Assembly: GCA_004369085.1 (NCBI GenBank)
Contig: ML210371.1
Location: forward strand, 1-37,716
DNA: 37,716 bases
DNA from: Coprinopsis marcescibilis
Taxonomy: Eukaryota > Basidiomycota > Agaricomycetes > Agaricales > Psathyrellaceae
Reading direction: 5' to 3'
Part shown: piece by piece, positions 19,363 to 31,462 of the stretch
Layout of the letters: every line of letters begins with the position of its first letter
Position numbering within the stretch: the stretch's first letter is position 1
The notes under the pieces: generated by a model
Databases searched by the model: none
What the model saw: the letters and a program-made list of their open reading frames with translations, nothing else
Told to the model about the DNA's origin: nothing
Made by a program: the position numbers and the translations under genes

Positions 19363-20379
19363 GGGGTCTGCACCCCGCAAGACATGATATTTTCGTTGTG
19401 CTGAAGGTCAGTGGGCAGATATATGCGCGGTTTCAAGTGCATATACGAATACCTTAATCTAGATGGGTCTTTATATGCGCATTTATATTCGGGATAGTAG
19501 GTACTAATCGATTTTTGTTGCGATTGACTTTCTCGCGTAGAAAGTAGTGTGTGTCACTTACGATAATATGAGCATAACAATTACCCTGTGGTGCTAACGA
19601 CGTTAGGTAGGGGGTGGTGGTGAAAGAAGGAAAGGGAACGAAAAGGGATTCTAGAGGCGAGAACTCAGCCTTTATAGGCTACAGAACGGGTCCGTGCACA
19701 AGGTATGTCCAAGGACTTGAAAGCGGAGCGGGAAAGGCATTCTGGACCGCGTTCCCAGCGCAGATCTGCCGACGGCGGTCGTACTAGGCGCAGAGTCGCG
19801 CGTCTAGGTCGAATATCCGCCTGTACTCCGGGATTCCTGGCGCATACGAGTAGCCAGAGTTTAGTAAGTAGCTTCGATTTCTTGGGTAAAACCTGCTCTG
19901 TTCAGAGGTGGTTAATTTGACAAAGCAGTGTGCTTTGTGCGGAAATGTAAGGATTCATGGTTCATTACGCGTGAACATATAGTCATTTCATGGTTTAATT
20001 TGCTGCGACCTGTACAGGGCTAGGATCTGTATAATATTTAGACACCGACTCCCACTGGGGCCAGAGCCTGCTCGTGCTTTGATCAGCTCAGATGAGCATT
20101 TCACACCAACGCGTATCTCAATTTTCGACACCCCTCGCTTAACCGGCAAATGCGCCTCTATTTTCCTTCCCTGTCACTACTCCTCCGAAGTATTTGATTG
20201 CACTGGGGGTCGGCGGCTGCCGAGACTGAAGTGCCATAGTGTAATAAGCGCCCAAAATGTGAGAGGTAAAGCAAAGGTCCGATTCTTAGCCAATTAGGTG
20301 AAACACAAACACGCTCAACCGGTACCTGCTTACTGGCTGCTGTAGCATACTTAAGTGTCTCTGGCAGAACTTCGGATGT
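19363..20379. other. Long intergenic stretch after the aminotransferase gene
   Basis: About 1 kb without a supported gene. Open frames at 19705-19920 and 20079-20297 show no family marks, splice partners or copies elsewhere in the window. The first 100-200 bp should hold the aminotransferase 3' UTR. The right end borders a decayed copy of the left-edge family. Confidence 0.45.
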
Positions 20380-20860
20380 GTTCACTGACCTGGAGACTCC
20401 GCGGGCTGGAATACTTAGCAGTATGTAGGCAGTGTGTTCTCATAACGATCACACGGCTTTGTGATCGTTCGCTGCATATCTCCTGTTGTGAGCTCATCCC
20501 CTTGCTATTGATTCCAGAATTCTCTGAGACTTCAGGGTCAAGATGCTGGATCTGGGGATTTTGTGTGAGAACAGGTAAAGCGGAACATCCCTAGTTTTAG
20601 TTTCCGGCGCTTTTTTTACCGCGGACGAATTGAAGCACAGAGAGTCATCGGTACTGACGGGCCTGAGTGGTACTTACATAACCTGCTGTTAGAGAAAGAT
20701 GGAGCACCTCTGGCACGACTAAATGACCCCTGACATTTTACCAAGATTTAATGTTGTGTGTTAGATCATTCCGCGTTGGTGACTGATATCGGAAATTGAT
20801 GTTGGAATGGCCAACGCTGTAAAGTCACGGTGTACATACACGTTCAACTAGTTTCCATAT
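20380..20860 (+). pseudogene. Second, strongly decayed copy of the left-edge unknown gene
   Basis: Read on the plus strand, this matches the minus strand of about 1035-540 in collinear order: CGATCACACGGCTTTGTGATCG beside its partner near 940, TAGTTTCCGGC near 20598, GACGGGCCTGA near 20657, and TGATGTTGGAATGG...CCAACGCTGTA near 20800. No long frame survives. It supports the left-edge locus as part of a real, now mobile or duplicated family, placed here in opposite orientation about 20 kb away. Confidence 0.6.
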
Positions 20861-21390
20861 TCTGACTACCCCAGGGGCAGGAATGGAGAGATACGATATT
20901 TGTGCCTAGCTTGCAGTATATTGATCATTAATGAGAGGTGATGCTATCTGATCCTTAGCACATCAAAGGTGAGGTACTCGTAAAGGCGACAAAGTAAATG
21001 GAGGTCGAAAGCTTCTATGGAAATTATGAACAATAGACGCGTATGCAAAGTGCCGGAAGCTGTGGCACGACCATGGCAGGATATCATTGCATAAGAATAT
21101 TCTGGAAAGGTTGTTGGATGTGAGTGCTCCCTCTGTCTTGTATTTTGAATTTCCATCTCCCGGATGGTTTTTAAACTTCATTTTCACTGTCGATCCGCCA
21201 TGGCTATTCTCTGTCTAGTGAACCGGATCTTTGACTTCAGTGAATCCCCGGGCGCAGCACATCTGACCTGTCTGAGGCCGCGCTGCCTCTACACGCTAGG
21301 CCACGGATTAGATATAAAAGCCTTTCAAGTCGAGCCGTTAAAGAGCATCTCACTACCCCACCTCTCATCTATTCTTTATATCAGCAAATC
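20861..21390. other. Intergenic, upstream of the 13-exon gene
   Basis: No gene was recognised. Open frames at 20944-21187 (minus) have no support. The right end carries a clear TATA box for the gene that starts at 21391. Confidence 0.45.
21313..21320 (+). promoter_or_regulatory. TATA box
   Basis: TATAAAAG lies 71 bp before the ATG at 21391, with a short CT-rich leader between. This is the clearest core promoter in the window and suggests regulated, possibly strong expression. Confidence 0.55.
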
Positions 21391-23721
21391 ATGGGTGTCT
21401 TCGACTCTAACACTGGATTCTTAGGGGCAGTCGCCGACGGCAGTGTAAAAGCCATTGCGCCGGGACTCTATGTTGGTATCTCTTATGTTTGAAACCGCAT
21501 CCGTTCCCTGACTTTGTATTTCGCGACAGTGGAAGCCAAGCCCCCTCATCTCGCAGGCTAGCAAGCTGACGTCGACCTTAATCAATGCTATCCCCGGAAA
21601 AGGTAGGTCGCAAGCCTGTACCGAGACTCTGACTATCTGGCACTGAGCATATGCCACCTTTCACAGGGCCCTTTTTCACCCATGCTGTCCCTGCCATCGA
21701 AGCAATCTTTAGTGGAAGCGAGGATAAGGTCACTGAAGGTGAACGAGTGGGCGAGGTGGCTACATTTCCCTGCGTCGAGGAGGTGAAAAATCTGCTGTCC
21801 AGCACTTTGCAAGCTGTCACCGCCGCCGGGAACGACTTGGAAACGACGCTCAGGCTATTCTTCAATGAAGCAGAGGCTCAGAAAAGATTGGATGTTTTCC
21901 AAAATTATCGAAACAAGATTATCCCAGCGCTGTATGCTCATTCATTCTTTGTGAACCATATTCTTGCTAACCATCTCATTTAATAGGTATTTCTTGGAGT
22001 CTAACATAGAAGCCTTGAACACGTTTGTGCCATATGGCGTCAACGAGAAGATCAAGTCGTACATAACGAAAGACCACGACTCTGGTAATACGGATCTGCT
22101 AAAACGACACTACGAATTGAAAAGTGTCGTGTCCGAGCTGCAGGCCTACCTCACAGAAGGCAAGGAAGACGTGACTCAAGAATTGTTCGACCTCTACCTC
22201 TTGGCCGTCGTCTGGTTGTTGACCTATGATAAGGTGGGAGTTTATGCTCGGTCCATACATGGGCACTGATCTCACTTTCTTTTCAGATTGTCATGACCCT
22301 TCGTACATATTTGGCTCAGCATTTCTTCGCGGCCAACATAACATGTGAGTCTTTCAATTCCACACCAATATCCACTAACTCTTTCTCCAGCCGGCTACAT
22401 CAAGGCAATTGCTACTTGGAACGAGGACTACGATGATGTAAGCTATAGAATTGGCCAGGAACTCCTTCAGGAAGAATGCTTCTCTGATTATGATTATGGA
22501 TAATCAGACCGTTCGACATGTTACCAATTTCGCTGATCTCCTCTTGGGAAAACAAAGTGATCGTAGTCATGAGGGGCTCATTGGCCTCATCACTAAGAGG
22601 CGTCTGTCATTGATTGGGGAGGTTCAGAAGGAGGCCGTTGAAGACATCTATGGCGAAGAAAAAGTCTATGTCTTCCGCAATTAGTGAGTACCGCGATCTA
22701 GTTCACTGGAAAATAAGTGCACTGACATTTACGGGTAGTTTTGTCGACGGGTCCAAGCCATACTCACTTGGATATGCACAGCCGCAGCATTCCGAACTGC
22801 TTCAAGAGATGTATGCTCATTTTTCTTTGACCCAAGTGTTGCGCCATATTAAGCATTGTCTTACAGACGATCAAGGCCTGGGACTAACGACTGCGAGGCG
22901 TTGGATCAAGGCCAGTCGATTCGTTCTGCATACTACGGTGTCCAAGCTTCTTTCTTGGAAGCATCCTTGCGACCTGCACTTGAAATTGCCACCACTTTGC
23001 GTAACTCAGGTTGGTCACTTTGTGCTAGTCAAATTGAGCTGTGTCTCTGACCAAGCGCTAGTCCGTGTTTGGCAAAGTCGTCTTCCACTTAGTCCTCCGG
23101 CAGACTTGTATAATGCCCCGACGGTTATCGATGACGCTGATGCTACGACTGGCTTGAAGCGGATTGGAATTACCCCCGAGGAACAGAAGGGGTCGGGCTA
23201 TAAGGTCGGGGAGACACTAAGGTGTGTAGCTTGAGTATTTCGGCTGTGAAGCGGGAGACGATCTAACAGACAGCCCTATAGCTATGCCGTGTCTTACGTT
23301 ACAAGCTTTGGCGAAGGCTTCTTAAGCGGGTGGTCTACCCCTAAGGAAATCATTAGAGATGATACATTCGTTCTGGTAAGGATTGTTCAACGTTGGATGC
23401 GGGGTTCTGTCGGTTTTTAACCCTTGATTGTAGATTGGCCTCAAACCCGTGACATTCCCCGAGTCTGGGTATGAAATGTACAGAAAGGCGGAAAGGCCGG
23501 TGGGTAAAATTTCAGAGGCGCAGATTATTCTCCGTGGTGAGTTTGTTAAGCCTCTTATTCGGTATCAGCATGACTAACTGGCGGGTGTGGCACGTACAGT
23601 TTACGTTAGGAAGTCACTCGATGACGAATACAGAATCTTCCATGTTGCAGATGTCCCTGCTGCAGAGGGTGAGGTTACCCTCTGGGATGTCGCGCAGAAG
23701 GCGCATCCCAAGCACAACTAA
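21391..23721 (+). CDS. Uncharacterised protein: helical N-terminal part, beta-rich C-terminal part
   Basis: Thirteen exons join in frame through GT-AG introns: 21391-21471, 21530-21602, 21667-21931, 21987-22233, 22287-22344, 22391-22437, 22508-22683, 22739-22810, 22867-23009, 23062-23221, 23282-23375, 23434-23536 and 23600-23721, giving 546 residues. The first two thirds look mainly helical and include TWNEDYDDTVRHVTNFADLL. The last third, with YAVSYVTSFGEGFLSGW and LIGLKPVTFPESGYEMYRK, resembles a fibronectin-III-like beta domain. No signal peptide or membrane segment was seen. The helical part recalls, weakly, the delta-endotoxin N-domain found in some mushroom proteins, but I cannot confirm that and assign no function. 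The high exon count is unusual here. The last two exons are duplicated just downstream at 24040-24415. The coding model is well supported by phase consistency over twelve introns; the family is open. Confidence 0.78.
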
Positions 23722-24039
23722 AGCATCTTTCCATCCATCGACCTCCGAAGTAATTATGCGCAGTGCGCAGGGCCGCTCATTCCAGGTGACTAATAGCTCG
23801 CCACGACACTTGGCTGCTGGGCGAATTGGCCAACTTAACTTCTTGCTCTTGTTCTTGATTTCCCTCTCCTTCTCTCTTTTGAATCTCGTGGTCACCGGTG
23901 TATTCTGTTCTGTACTAAATGCAAATGTGTATCTTTTAAGTATATGTATATATACGAATGCTATTTTACCATTGTATACAAAAAGCTAGAAACGTTCACA
24001 AGCCTGACTTAACCTTCCAACATGCATGGTGGCAATCGT

Positions 24040-24415
24040 TTTACCAAAAGATATGCAGCATCGAATGCAGGGTTCTCTCGTTCTGATGCTTAGTTTTAGA
24101 TTGGCCTTAAACCCGTGGCATTCCGCAAGTCTGGGTACAAAAGGTACAGAGCGGCGGAAAGGCCTACGATCAGTCGAATTTCAGAGACGCCGATTGTTCT
24201 TCGTGGTGAGTGTGTTATACAACCGTAGCTAATTGTTGGGTGTGCGGTGCGCAGTCTATGTGAAGGTGTCTGTTTACGACAAACCCACGGTCTTCCATGT
24301 TGGCGATATCCCCACCGAAGGGTCAGGCCGTGAGACTACTCTCTGGGATGTCGCGCATGGCCCATCCCAAGCAAAATTGAACATCAACCCATCCGTCTAC
24401 TTCAGAAGTAAGTAA
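24040..24415 (+). pseudogene. Duplicated 3' tail of the preceding gene
   Basis: This stretch repeats the end of the previous intron, the last two exons and the intron between them of the gene ending at 23721, with many substitutions. Landmarks include GLKPVAFRKSGYK, VFHVGDIPTE and TLWDVA. The splice signals between the two exons are kept, but no upstream exons exist, so it cannot make the full protein. It could still act as an alternative 3' end if splicing skipped the first copy. Its reading frame ends at 24413-24415, later than the parent's. Confidence 0.8.
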
Positions 24416-24744
24416 CTATGTGCATTGCCCACGCACCTGTTCGACTACTGGTTTTCTCCTTGAATGTGCATTTCAAAGTGAACAAATGTATGTGATAAAT
24501 ATCGGGTCACCTTTCTGTTTGAACTGGCCTTTAAAAACTTTAATCTTGGTTGCAATCATCCGAATCCGAAGGTATTTTGAATGAAAGTGTATCCTCCGAG
24601 TCGGCCGGACCCTATTAGTCAATCATTGTTTGAAGTCCAAAGGCGAAGCAAACAACTTCGGGCGAGGAGCTGACACTGCGATTCGTGCTCAACAAGTTAC
24701 ATCCACCAACACCATCTCTTTTACACGACAACCGCTGACGGACC
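24416..24744. other. Intergenic, promoter side of the LENG1-like gene
   Basis: No gene was recognised in these 0.33 kb. A short run of tandem CAAC/ACCA-like leader sequence precedes the ATG at 24745, as is common for fungal 5' UTRs. Confidence 0.4.
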
Positions 24745-26143
24745 ATGGGCAAACTAAATATTGCTCATCACAAGTCGTACCACCCGTACCGGCGTGACAA
24801 TATCGATCGGGTCAAACGCGACGAGGAAGAGGCTAGAATAAAGGACGAACAGGCGGAGGGCAAGATATTGCTCGCAGTGAGTTTCATCTTACTTATTCTT
24901 GTGTTCCATTCGTTTGGCTGTCATTGTTCTATGTTACTCGCGCATCCATGTTACTGATGCATGTGTCTTTCCTCGTAGAGCAAGTGACATCGTACTTATG
25001 CTTCAAATGTAGGATACAGAAGCGAGGATACAGCTGCTGCGACAGCGTGCATCTATCTCTAGCACCGACAAGAAGAAGGACGCGAAGAAGAAGGAGCGGG
25101 AGGATGAGAAGGCACTGGAGAGGCAGCTCGCTGGGAAGAGCGACCCTTCATCTTCGTCGTCATCGTCTCGGACTGTTCAACTCCCAACGACGAATGGTCA
25201 TATTAACCTTTTCGAGGATCTTGAGCGAGTAAGTGATAATTCGTTGTGGCCTCGTCTGGGTAAATAGCCTGACATGTGCTTGTAGAGCGCTATTGTGACA
25301 ACTACCAAGAAAACTGCAGCTTCGGCTGACGTTGAGATGGGAGTTCCATTGGCACCGTCGGCAAAGGATCTGAATCCATGGTATAAAACGCCATCTACTG
25401 ATATGGAGGCCGAAAAGCAGGAAGATGATGAGAATAAGCGGTCAGTTCAAGCTTCTTTACCCTTTATACTCTTGTTTTCTGACGGAGATTCTGTCAACAG
25501 GAAGAGAGAAGAGAATCGCAAAGCGGGATACGACCCGCTGACGAGCATCACCAAGCAACTGGCAGCATCGAAGGGCCCGTCCTCCAGACCTCCGTTCGAC
25601 TCGTTTCGGAGACCTCGACCATCCCCGTTGGACCATCGCCGATATGACCCTCACGACCCCCAAGGTCCACGTACAACCGCGCCTTCCACTTCCACTGCGG
25701 CGTCTTCATCCATGCCTCCACCCCCAGCAAAGCCCAATCAAGTTCAAGCAAGGATTTCCAGGGAGTCCAGTGAACGAGAACGAGCGCGTATGTTGATCGA
25801 GAGAAGGAAGAGGGAGGCTGCGTTGGCCGCGAGGGGAAGTGAGACCCCCAGTACTGTGTATGGTGGGGGTGAAGGAACACCCCAGCCGTTTGGGTACTCT
25901 GATCAGTTCAATAAGGAGGAGGTTCTGGCTGCACATAGAGATGGAGGCTATGGGAGTATGAATGATAGGAAGTGGGATGAGGACGAGCGGCCTCGTGGGA
26001 GGGGCGAGAGTCGAGAGAGGAGGGATGGGAATGGGGATAGATACCGGGAAAGGGACAGGGACAGGGAACCCAGGTATCGTGATGGTCATGGCAAGAGGAG
26101 CCGCCATGACTCTGGCAGTCAGAGTCGCTCAGGGAGGAGGTGA
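24745..26143 (+). CDS. LENG1-like protein with Cir1/CBF1-interacting N-terminal domain
   Basis: Four exons (24745-24876, 25013-25228, 25286-25440, 25501-26143) give 381 residues. The N-terminus (KSYHPYRRDNIDRVKRDEEE, about 11-30, continuing to ILLADTEARIQLLR) matches the Cir_N domain of LENG1 and related splicing-associated proteins. Further family marks are NLFEDLER, NPWYKTP, GYDPLTSITKQL and, near the C-terminus, ERRKREAALAAR followed by GYSDQFNKEE. The tail is rich in Arg, Asp and Ser dipeptides, typical of nuclear RNA-processing proteins. Fungal and animal relatives are linked to the spliceosome, so a nuclear role in pre-mRNA splicing is likely. The model is consistent in phase across three introns. 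It is not part of any gene cluster seen here. Confidence 0.88.
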
Positions 26144-26604
26144 CCCTCCACCTCAATCCAGTTGGGTACTATGCGAATTATATCATTCTATTGCTGCTTC
26201 TGAAGCTCTTCCTTAAGGTTACATATACATGCATGGCTGGAAACGTTGCCTACCAGTCCTTTAAACACAGAATGCGGCGGCGTGGCCAATTCGACACAAG
26301 TTTGGTTAGGTAGATAACTGTGGCTGTATTCATTGCCTTCAATATATGCACTATTCTGTTTTATTTTACCCTTAATTGAGTCATCCAGAGTAATTCAAGG
26401 ACGACTATATATTGCAATTGGATGGTTAAATGACAGGGGTTTGCCGCGATCAAGATCGCAACTACATAGCTGTCGTCACCTTCAAGGGGGCGAAATCGTA
26501 AGCTGTTTATCACAAACCCTCAACTGGTTATCCATTTCACTATTAAAGACATATAACTTGCTATAATTTGCTGTCAATCTCTCTGTATTTGCGTGCAAAA
26601 TCAC
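26144..26604. other. Intergenic between LENG1-like gene and TPR-CHAT pseudogene
   Basis: Nothing recognisable beyond presumed 3' UTR and promoter sequence. The open frames here are short and lack support. Confidence 0.4.
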
Positions 26605-29600
26605 ATGGATCCGTTGGACGCCAAGGCACAGGATGGTGCGAACACTGGTGAGGTGAATCCGCTTCATCATTCGATCTCAACTTCCATGATCACAACAACG
26701 AATTTCCTTCTCCACGCGAGGAGAGGACCTATAACGCAAATAGTGAACCTTAGATAGGTACGAATTTCTATACAACGTTTTAATTCAAACGATCTCATGT
26801 GGTATCCACAGGACATCAGGAGCTCAACCCAAAAGCTGGGATTCTGAGGGAGACCGTTGATATCCTGACCAAGGCAATCAACAATACCCGACAGCAATCT
26901 GATGGAAAACCATTAGACCAGGCCATATCTCTTCTGCGTGAAGGGTTTCAAGGCGAAATAGACCTCAAGCAACGAGCAGTAACCAAATGTGCTCTGACCA
27001 GAGTGCTTTCAGTGCGTTTTGCTGCTCAGGGTTGGGTGGAGGACTGGGATCGTTGTGCAGCGTGTTTCATGGGCGCAGAAGTGGAAGAACGAGTCTATAT
27101 GGTGAGGATTAGAGTATGTTCTACCTTCTACGTACATCCATTGACTCGTGATGCAGGCTCAACATTGGGAAGCCCAACCAGCACAACTGATCGCATTCCT
27201 GGAATCAGTCCCGCCCGCGTTGACGCAACTGGAAGAGTACCGCAAAGCCGTTGATATATCTGGGATAGACGACGCCATAGCAGCGGCCCAAACGACTCTA
27301 GAGTCTGCCCCGTCCTTTAACTTGGACACGCGAGAACTCCTGCTGGCTGTCGGTCGTGCCATCGTGATACGTTACGTGAAGAAAGCTCGCTGCGAAGACT
27401 TAAAGCAAGCTGGGACGTATTTTTTGAAGATATCCAGCAGAAAGCTGATGGCCAGAACAAGGACCCATTGGCATACATCCGAGCGATCTCGTTGGGAAAC
27501 ATTGCATGGCTCCAAGTTATGGAGTGCGGGCTGAAGGAACGTTTAGAGGAGGTGCCACGTTATGGTTGGGAGCTGAGATGGAAGACAGGGAAGGCCGTCA
27601 GCACTTCCGTATTGGCACAACAGTGATGGACGACCACTCGCAGCTGGACGAAGCCATTTCACATTTGTCGGCATCGCTTCTCAATCGACCACTCTCACAT
27701 TCAAAGCGCCCAAATACGCTCAACAACCTCGCATTTGCCCTCACGCTCCGATTTCAACAAAAAGAGGATGTCGCAGACCTGGGGAAGGCCATCGCCGTCC
27801 GGCGCGAATTACTCGAGTTGACGCAGCCATTTCACCCGGATCGTTATTCGACTTGCGCTGGGCTTGTGGGAGATCTTTCTACTCGCTTCCAGCTTCTGGG
27901 AAAATTGACCGATTTGGACGAATGCATCGCAGTTGGAGAGGAGGCGATGTCATTGGCGTCTGACACTTCTGAAAAAGCACAAGTTGCATTGGTCAGAATC
28001 CTTGGCACCGCCTTTGCCAATCGATTCAAACGGAGGAAGAAGCCTTCAGATCTCGATAAATGCATACATATCAGGCGCAGGTCGCTCGCACATGGCGTCC
28101 CGACCGACCCCAAACGCTCAAGCTCCCTGGATAACATCGCCATCGACCTCTTTTCACGCTTTTTGACGAATGGGGACCCCAGGGACCTGGAGGAGTGTAT
28201 TTCGTCTCGTCGAGAATCCCTCGATCTCAAGGAGGACCACGATGACACTCTACCTGCCTTGCTGAGGAACCTTGGCATTGCCCTGGTAGCTCGTTTCAGG
28301 CGGGGTGGTGAGATTCACGACCTCGAGGAGAGTTTAAACTTCCACCGACAATCACTTGGGTTGCTGGAAGAACCACACCCTGATCGCCAATCCTCCCTCC
28401 ACAACCTAGCGACCACGCTCTTGGTTTCGTTCGATCACAACGGGAATCTAGGACATCTCGAAGAATACATTCTCCCCCAACGAGAAGCACTGGGGAACAA
28501 CCACCCGGGCCCGCGCAACTGGACCCGCTCATCGTCATATGACGCGTGTGCGACCGCGTTGCATAGTCGTTGGAAACACAGAGGTGACTTTCGCGACTTG
28601 GAAGAATGTATTTTGCTCCATAGGGAGGCCCTCGCCCTACATCCTGAACCCAGCCAAACTCGCTCAGTCTCACTCAACAACTTGGCAAACGCCCTATCGA
28701 CTCGATTCCAGCAGGCCCACGTCCCCCAGGACCTCGAGGAATCCATTTCCCTCTTCCGTGAATCGCTCGCAGCAAAATCGCCCGAGCATCCAGGTCGACC
28801 GGCGTTCCTCAGCAATCTAGCAAATGCTCTGTCGGATAGATCCAACATGATAGGGTCGCTCGAGGATCTAGAAGAATGCATCTCGCTTCGTCGCGAATAA
28901 TTGGCATTGTGCACCTACCCTCACCCGAACCACGACACCTACCTTCACAACCTCGCCAATGCAGTCCACTCCCGCTTCGCTGCTCTGGCCGACAACGACG
29001 ATTTGGAAGAGACTTTTAGATTCTTCGAAGAAATCCTGACGCTGAGGCCACCACCACACCCCCGCCGCTGCATCTCCTTGGCAGCTACGCTGCCGCCCAA
29101 TTCGGGACCTCAATTCGATTTGGCAACAGGGAACACTTCCACAAAGCTCTCAAACTCTACAGAGCTGCCTGTACATGCGAGACCGGCTCGTTGCTGGAGC
29201 GTCTACGCATTGCGGGACAATGGGCGGATTGCTATGACGACCCACCTTTTGCGTTGGAAGCCCACCGCCACGCAATGGTGCTATTACCACTACTTTCGTC
29301 CCTGGACCTGACTTTGGTACAGCGACAGAACGTTCTTGTTCATGCAAAGGAACTCACGAATCGGGCAGCACGGTGTGCGATCGAGTGTGGCGAGCTCGAG
29401 GCGGCTGTTGTGTTCCTCTCCACGGGTCGCTCTATTTTCTGGACCCAGATACTTCAGCTCCGGACCCCCATCGATCATCTGGAATCCGTCGAGCCTTCAC
29501 TCGCTCAAGAGCTTCGAAAAGTTTCGAGTCAGTTGGAAGCAGCCGCACATGGCACTGGCAATGGTTCGAAGCCTGGGAATGTGGGATCATTGGGAGAGGA

Positions 29601-30983
29601 GGCGACACTACCGAAGGATGCATTCGAGCTTTTAGAGAGGCGAGAGGAGCTCATCGGACGCGTTCGAGAGATTGAAGATTCCACGATTTCATGAAGCCAC
29701 TCACTTTCGGGTCGCTGAAGAACGCGGCCGACAATAGTCCGATCGTCTTCCTCAATGCCAGCGAGGGTGGCTGTGATGCCATAATCATGCAGAAGGGAGG
29801 GAATCTTGCTCACGTTCCTCTCGTCAACATGGGATGGGAGATGCTCAAGGAGTTGAAGACAAATCTCCAGAGGCTGGTGGAAGGGGATTGTGTCCAGCCC
29901 AGCGTCAATGGTTCGTCTCGAAGTTCCTTGGATGAAGGGGATACTCGCCTCAAAGGCTTCCGTAAGGGTTTGACGAAGCCTTCGGTCGATGAAGACTTCA
30001 AGGTTATCCTTCACTGCCTTTGGGTCAACGTCGTAGAACCTGTGGTCAAGGTTCTTCGGTTACGGAAGGTGCGCATCTTCCAAGGTCTTTGCTGCCATGT
30101 GGCTCATCGTTGGCTTAATCCAGGTGCACGCGCCGCCGAGGTTGTGGTGGTGCCCAATGGGACCCTTCGCATTCCTGCCCATCCACGCTGCTGGAATATA
30201 TTCCGATGAGACCAACGACTATATATACGACTATGCTGTGTCATCCTACTGCTACACTCCTCAAGCCTTGATCGCTCCTATGTCAGAATCGCAGCCTGTT
30301 TCAAGATGGTCGCTGTAATGGAACCAGGAGGGATTGCAGGTCGAGCAGTACCTTTACCAAAGACACTGGATGAACTCAAGATCATAAAATCCCACATACC
30401 CCAGGAGGAGAATCTTGTGGAGCACATTGGGTCATGGACGTCGCCAACAACCCTGCAGAAGGTCCTCACCGATCTTCAAAGCACAGCGTTCGTCCATTTC
30501 GGCTGCCGCGGACTTCAGCATAGAACCGATCCCTTGGAAAGCTGCCTCTTACTCAGTGGTGGGGACCTTACCATGTCAAAGATTATCAGAGAGGGTCAGA
30601 CGTCCACAGCATCTCGCATATCTAAGTGCTTGTCAGACGGCGAAAAGCGATGAGGAACGGCCGGATGAGTCATTGACTCTTGCTGCTACGATGATACTTG
30701 CCGAATTTCGAGGTGTTGTAAGGACGATGTGGGTAAGCTCAAGTCCTGACTCCTTGTAAATCTTGGGGCCGTGCTGACAATGTGTATCGGGATGTAGGTC
30801 GATTCACGATGATGACGCTCCGGTCGTCGCGGATGCTTTCTATGGCTATGTTTTCCGCCATGGTGTGGGAGTGGCTCCCAGTGCAAGAGATGCGGCCGGT
30901 GGTCCTCCCGTCGCTGTGAAAGAGCTACGAAAACAAGGCAGGCCTTTCCTCAATGGGTCCCTTTCGTCCATTTTGGGGTATAG
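26605..30983 (+). pseudogene. TPR-CHAT (caspase-like) protein, broken
   Basis: The plus strand encodes, in collinear order, a short N-terminal exon (26605-26647), helical sequence, at least eight tetratricopeptide-like units with the recurring pattern LEECI.LRRE.L (about 27640-29060), a helical linker, and a C-terminal CHAT domain (PMGPFAFLPIHAAGIY, VHFGCRG, LSACQTAK, AEFRGVVRTMW, ending PQWVPFVHFGV at TAG 30981-30983). CHAT is a caspase-like protease fold; its expected His (VHFG, near 30494) and Cys (LSACQ, near 30635) are both still present. Lesions are a frame change at a T6 run (27420-27425), an in-frame TAA at 28898-28900, and frame changes near 29085, 29683, 30298, 30600, probably 30733-30798 and 30945. 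Introns such as 30069-30123 still look normal. Most lesions are single-base, so assembly error must be considered, yet neighbouring genes are clean. Confidence 0.82.
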
Positions 30984-31462
30984 GATAACGTGGAAGTCAA
31001 CTTTTGCCTCAGTGCACATAATTTTATGAAAGCAACATTGATTATCCACTTCGGATGACCAGGACTTGGCTCCACTTTGACCAAAGAAGTATGGACGAGG
31101 TATCTTGCTGCCAAGGTTCCGGTTCCTTGTTTCCTAACTTGCTACGGTTACCGCTTCAGTGACCACCTCGGTCGTTTATGACGCCTATGGACGTTTATGA
31201 TCGCGAATCATTTCTCTATATGAAACTGACTTCCTCTGCTGACAGATGCTGTGTTCGCTGACTGACGAAGGTGGCCCAGCTCACTTAGTAAGCGCAGATT
31301 CAGTCATATAGGCGCCCATGTTCTTGAATATTCCGAAACATATTGTCCGTTCGTAATTGAGCATTAGAATTTTCATAGCCTCTAAGACTCGACAATGTAT
31401 AAAGACTGAGAGTTGCTGAAATACTGACCTCTCTCATCACTTTCAGCACTTTCCTCTGCGAC
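30984..31462. other. Intergenic between TPR-CHAT pseudogene and F-box gene
   Basis: No gene was recognised. The right end should hold the F-box gene promoter. Confidence 0.4.

Noticed and set aside
24233..24415. Separate small gene
   Set aside because: It is the second exon of the duplicated tail of the gene ending at 23721 and has no start or promoter of its own.
25706..26156. Minus-strand open frames opposite the LENG1-like gene
   Set aside because: They are Pro/His-rich shadows of the Arg/Asp-rich coding strand.
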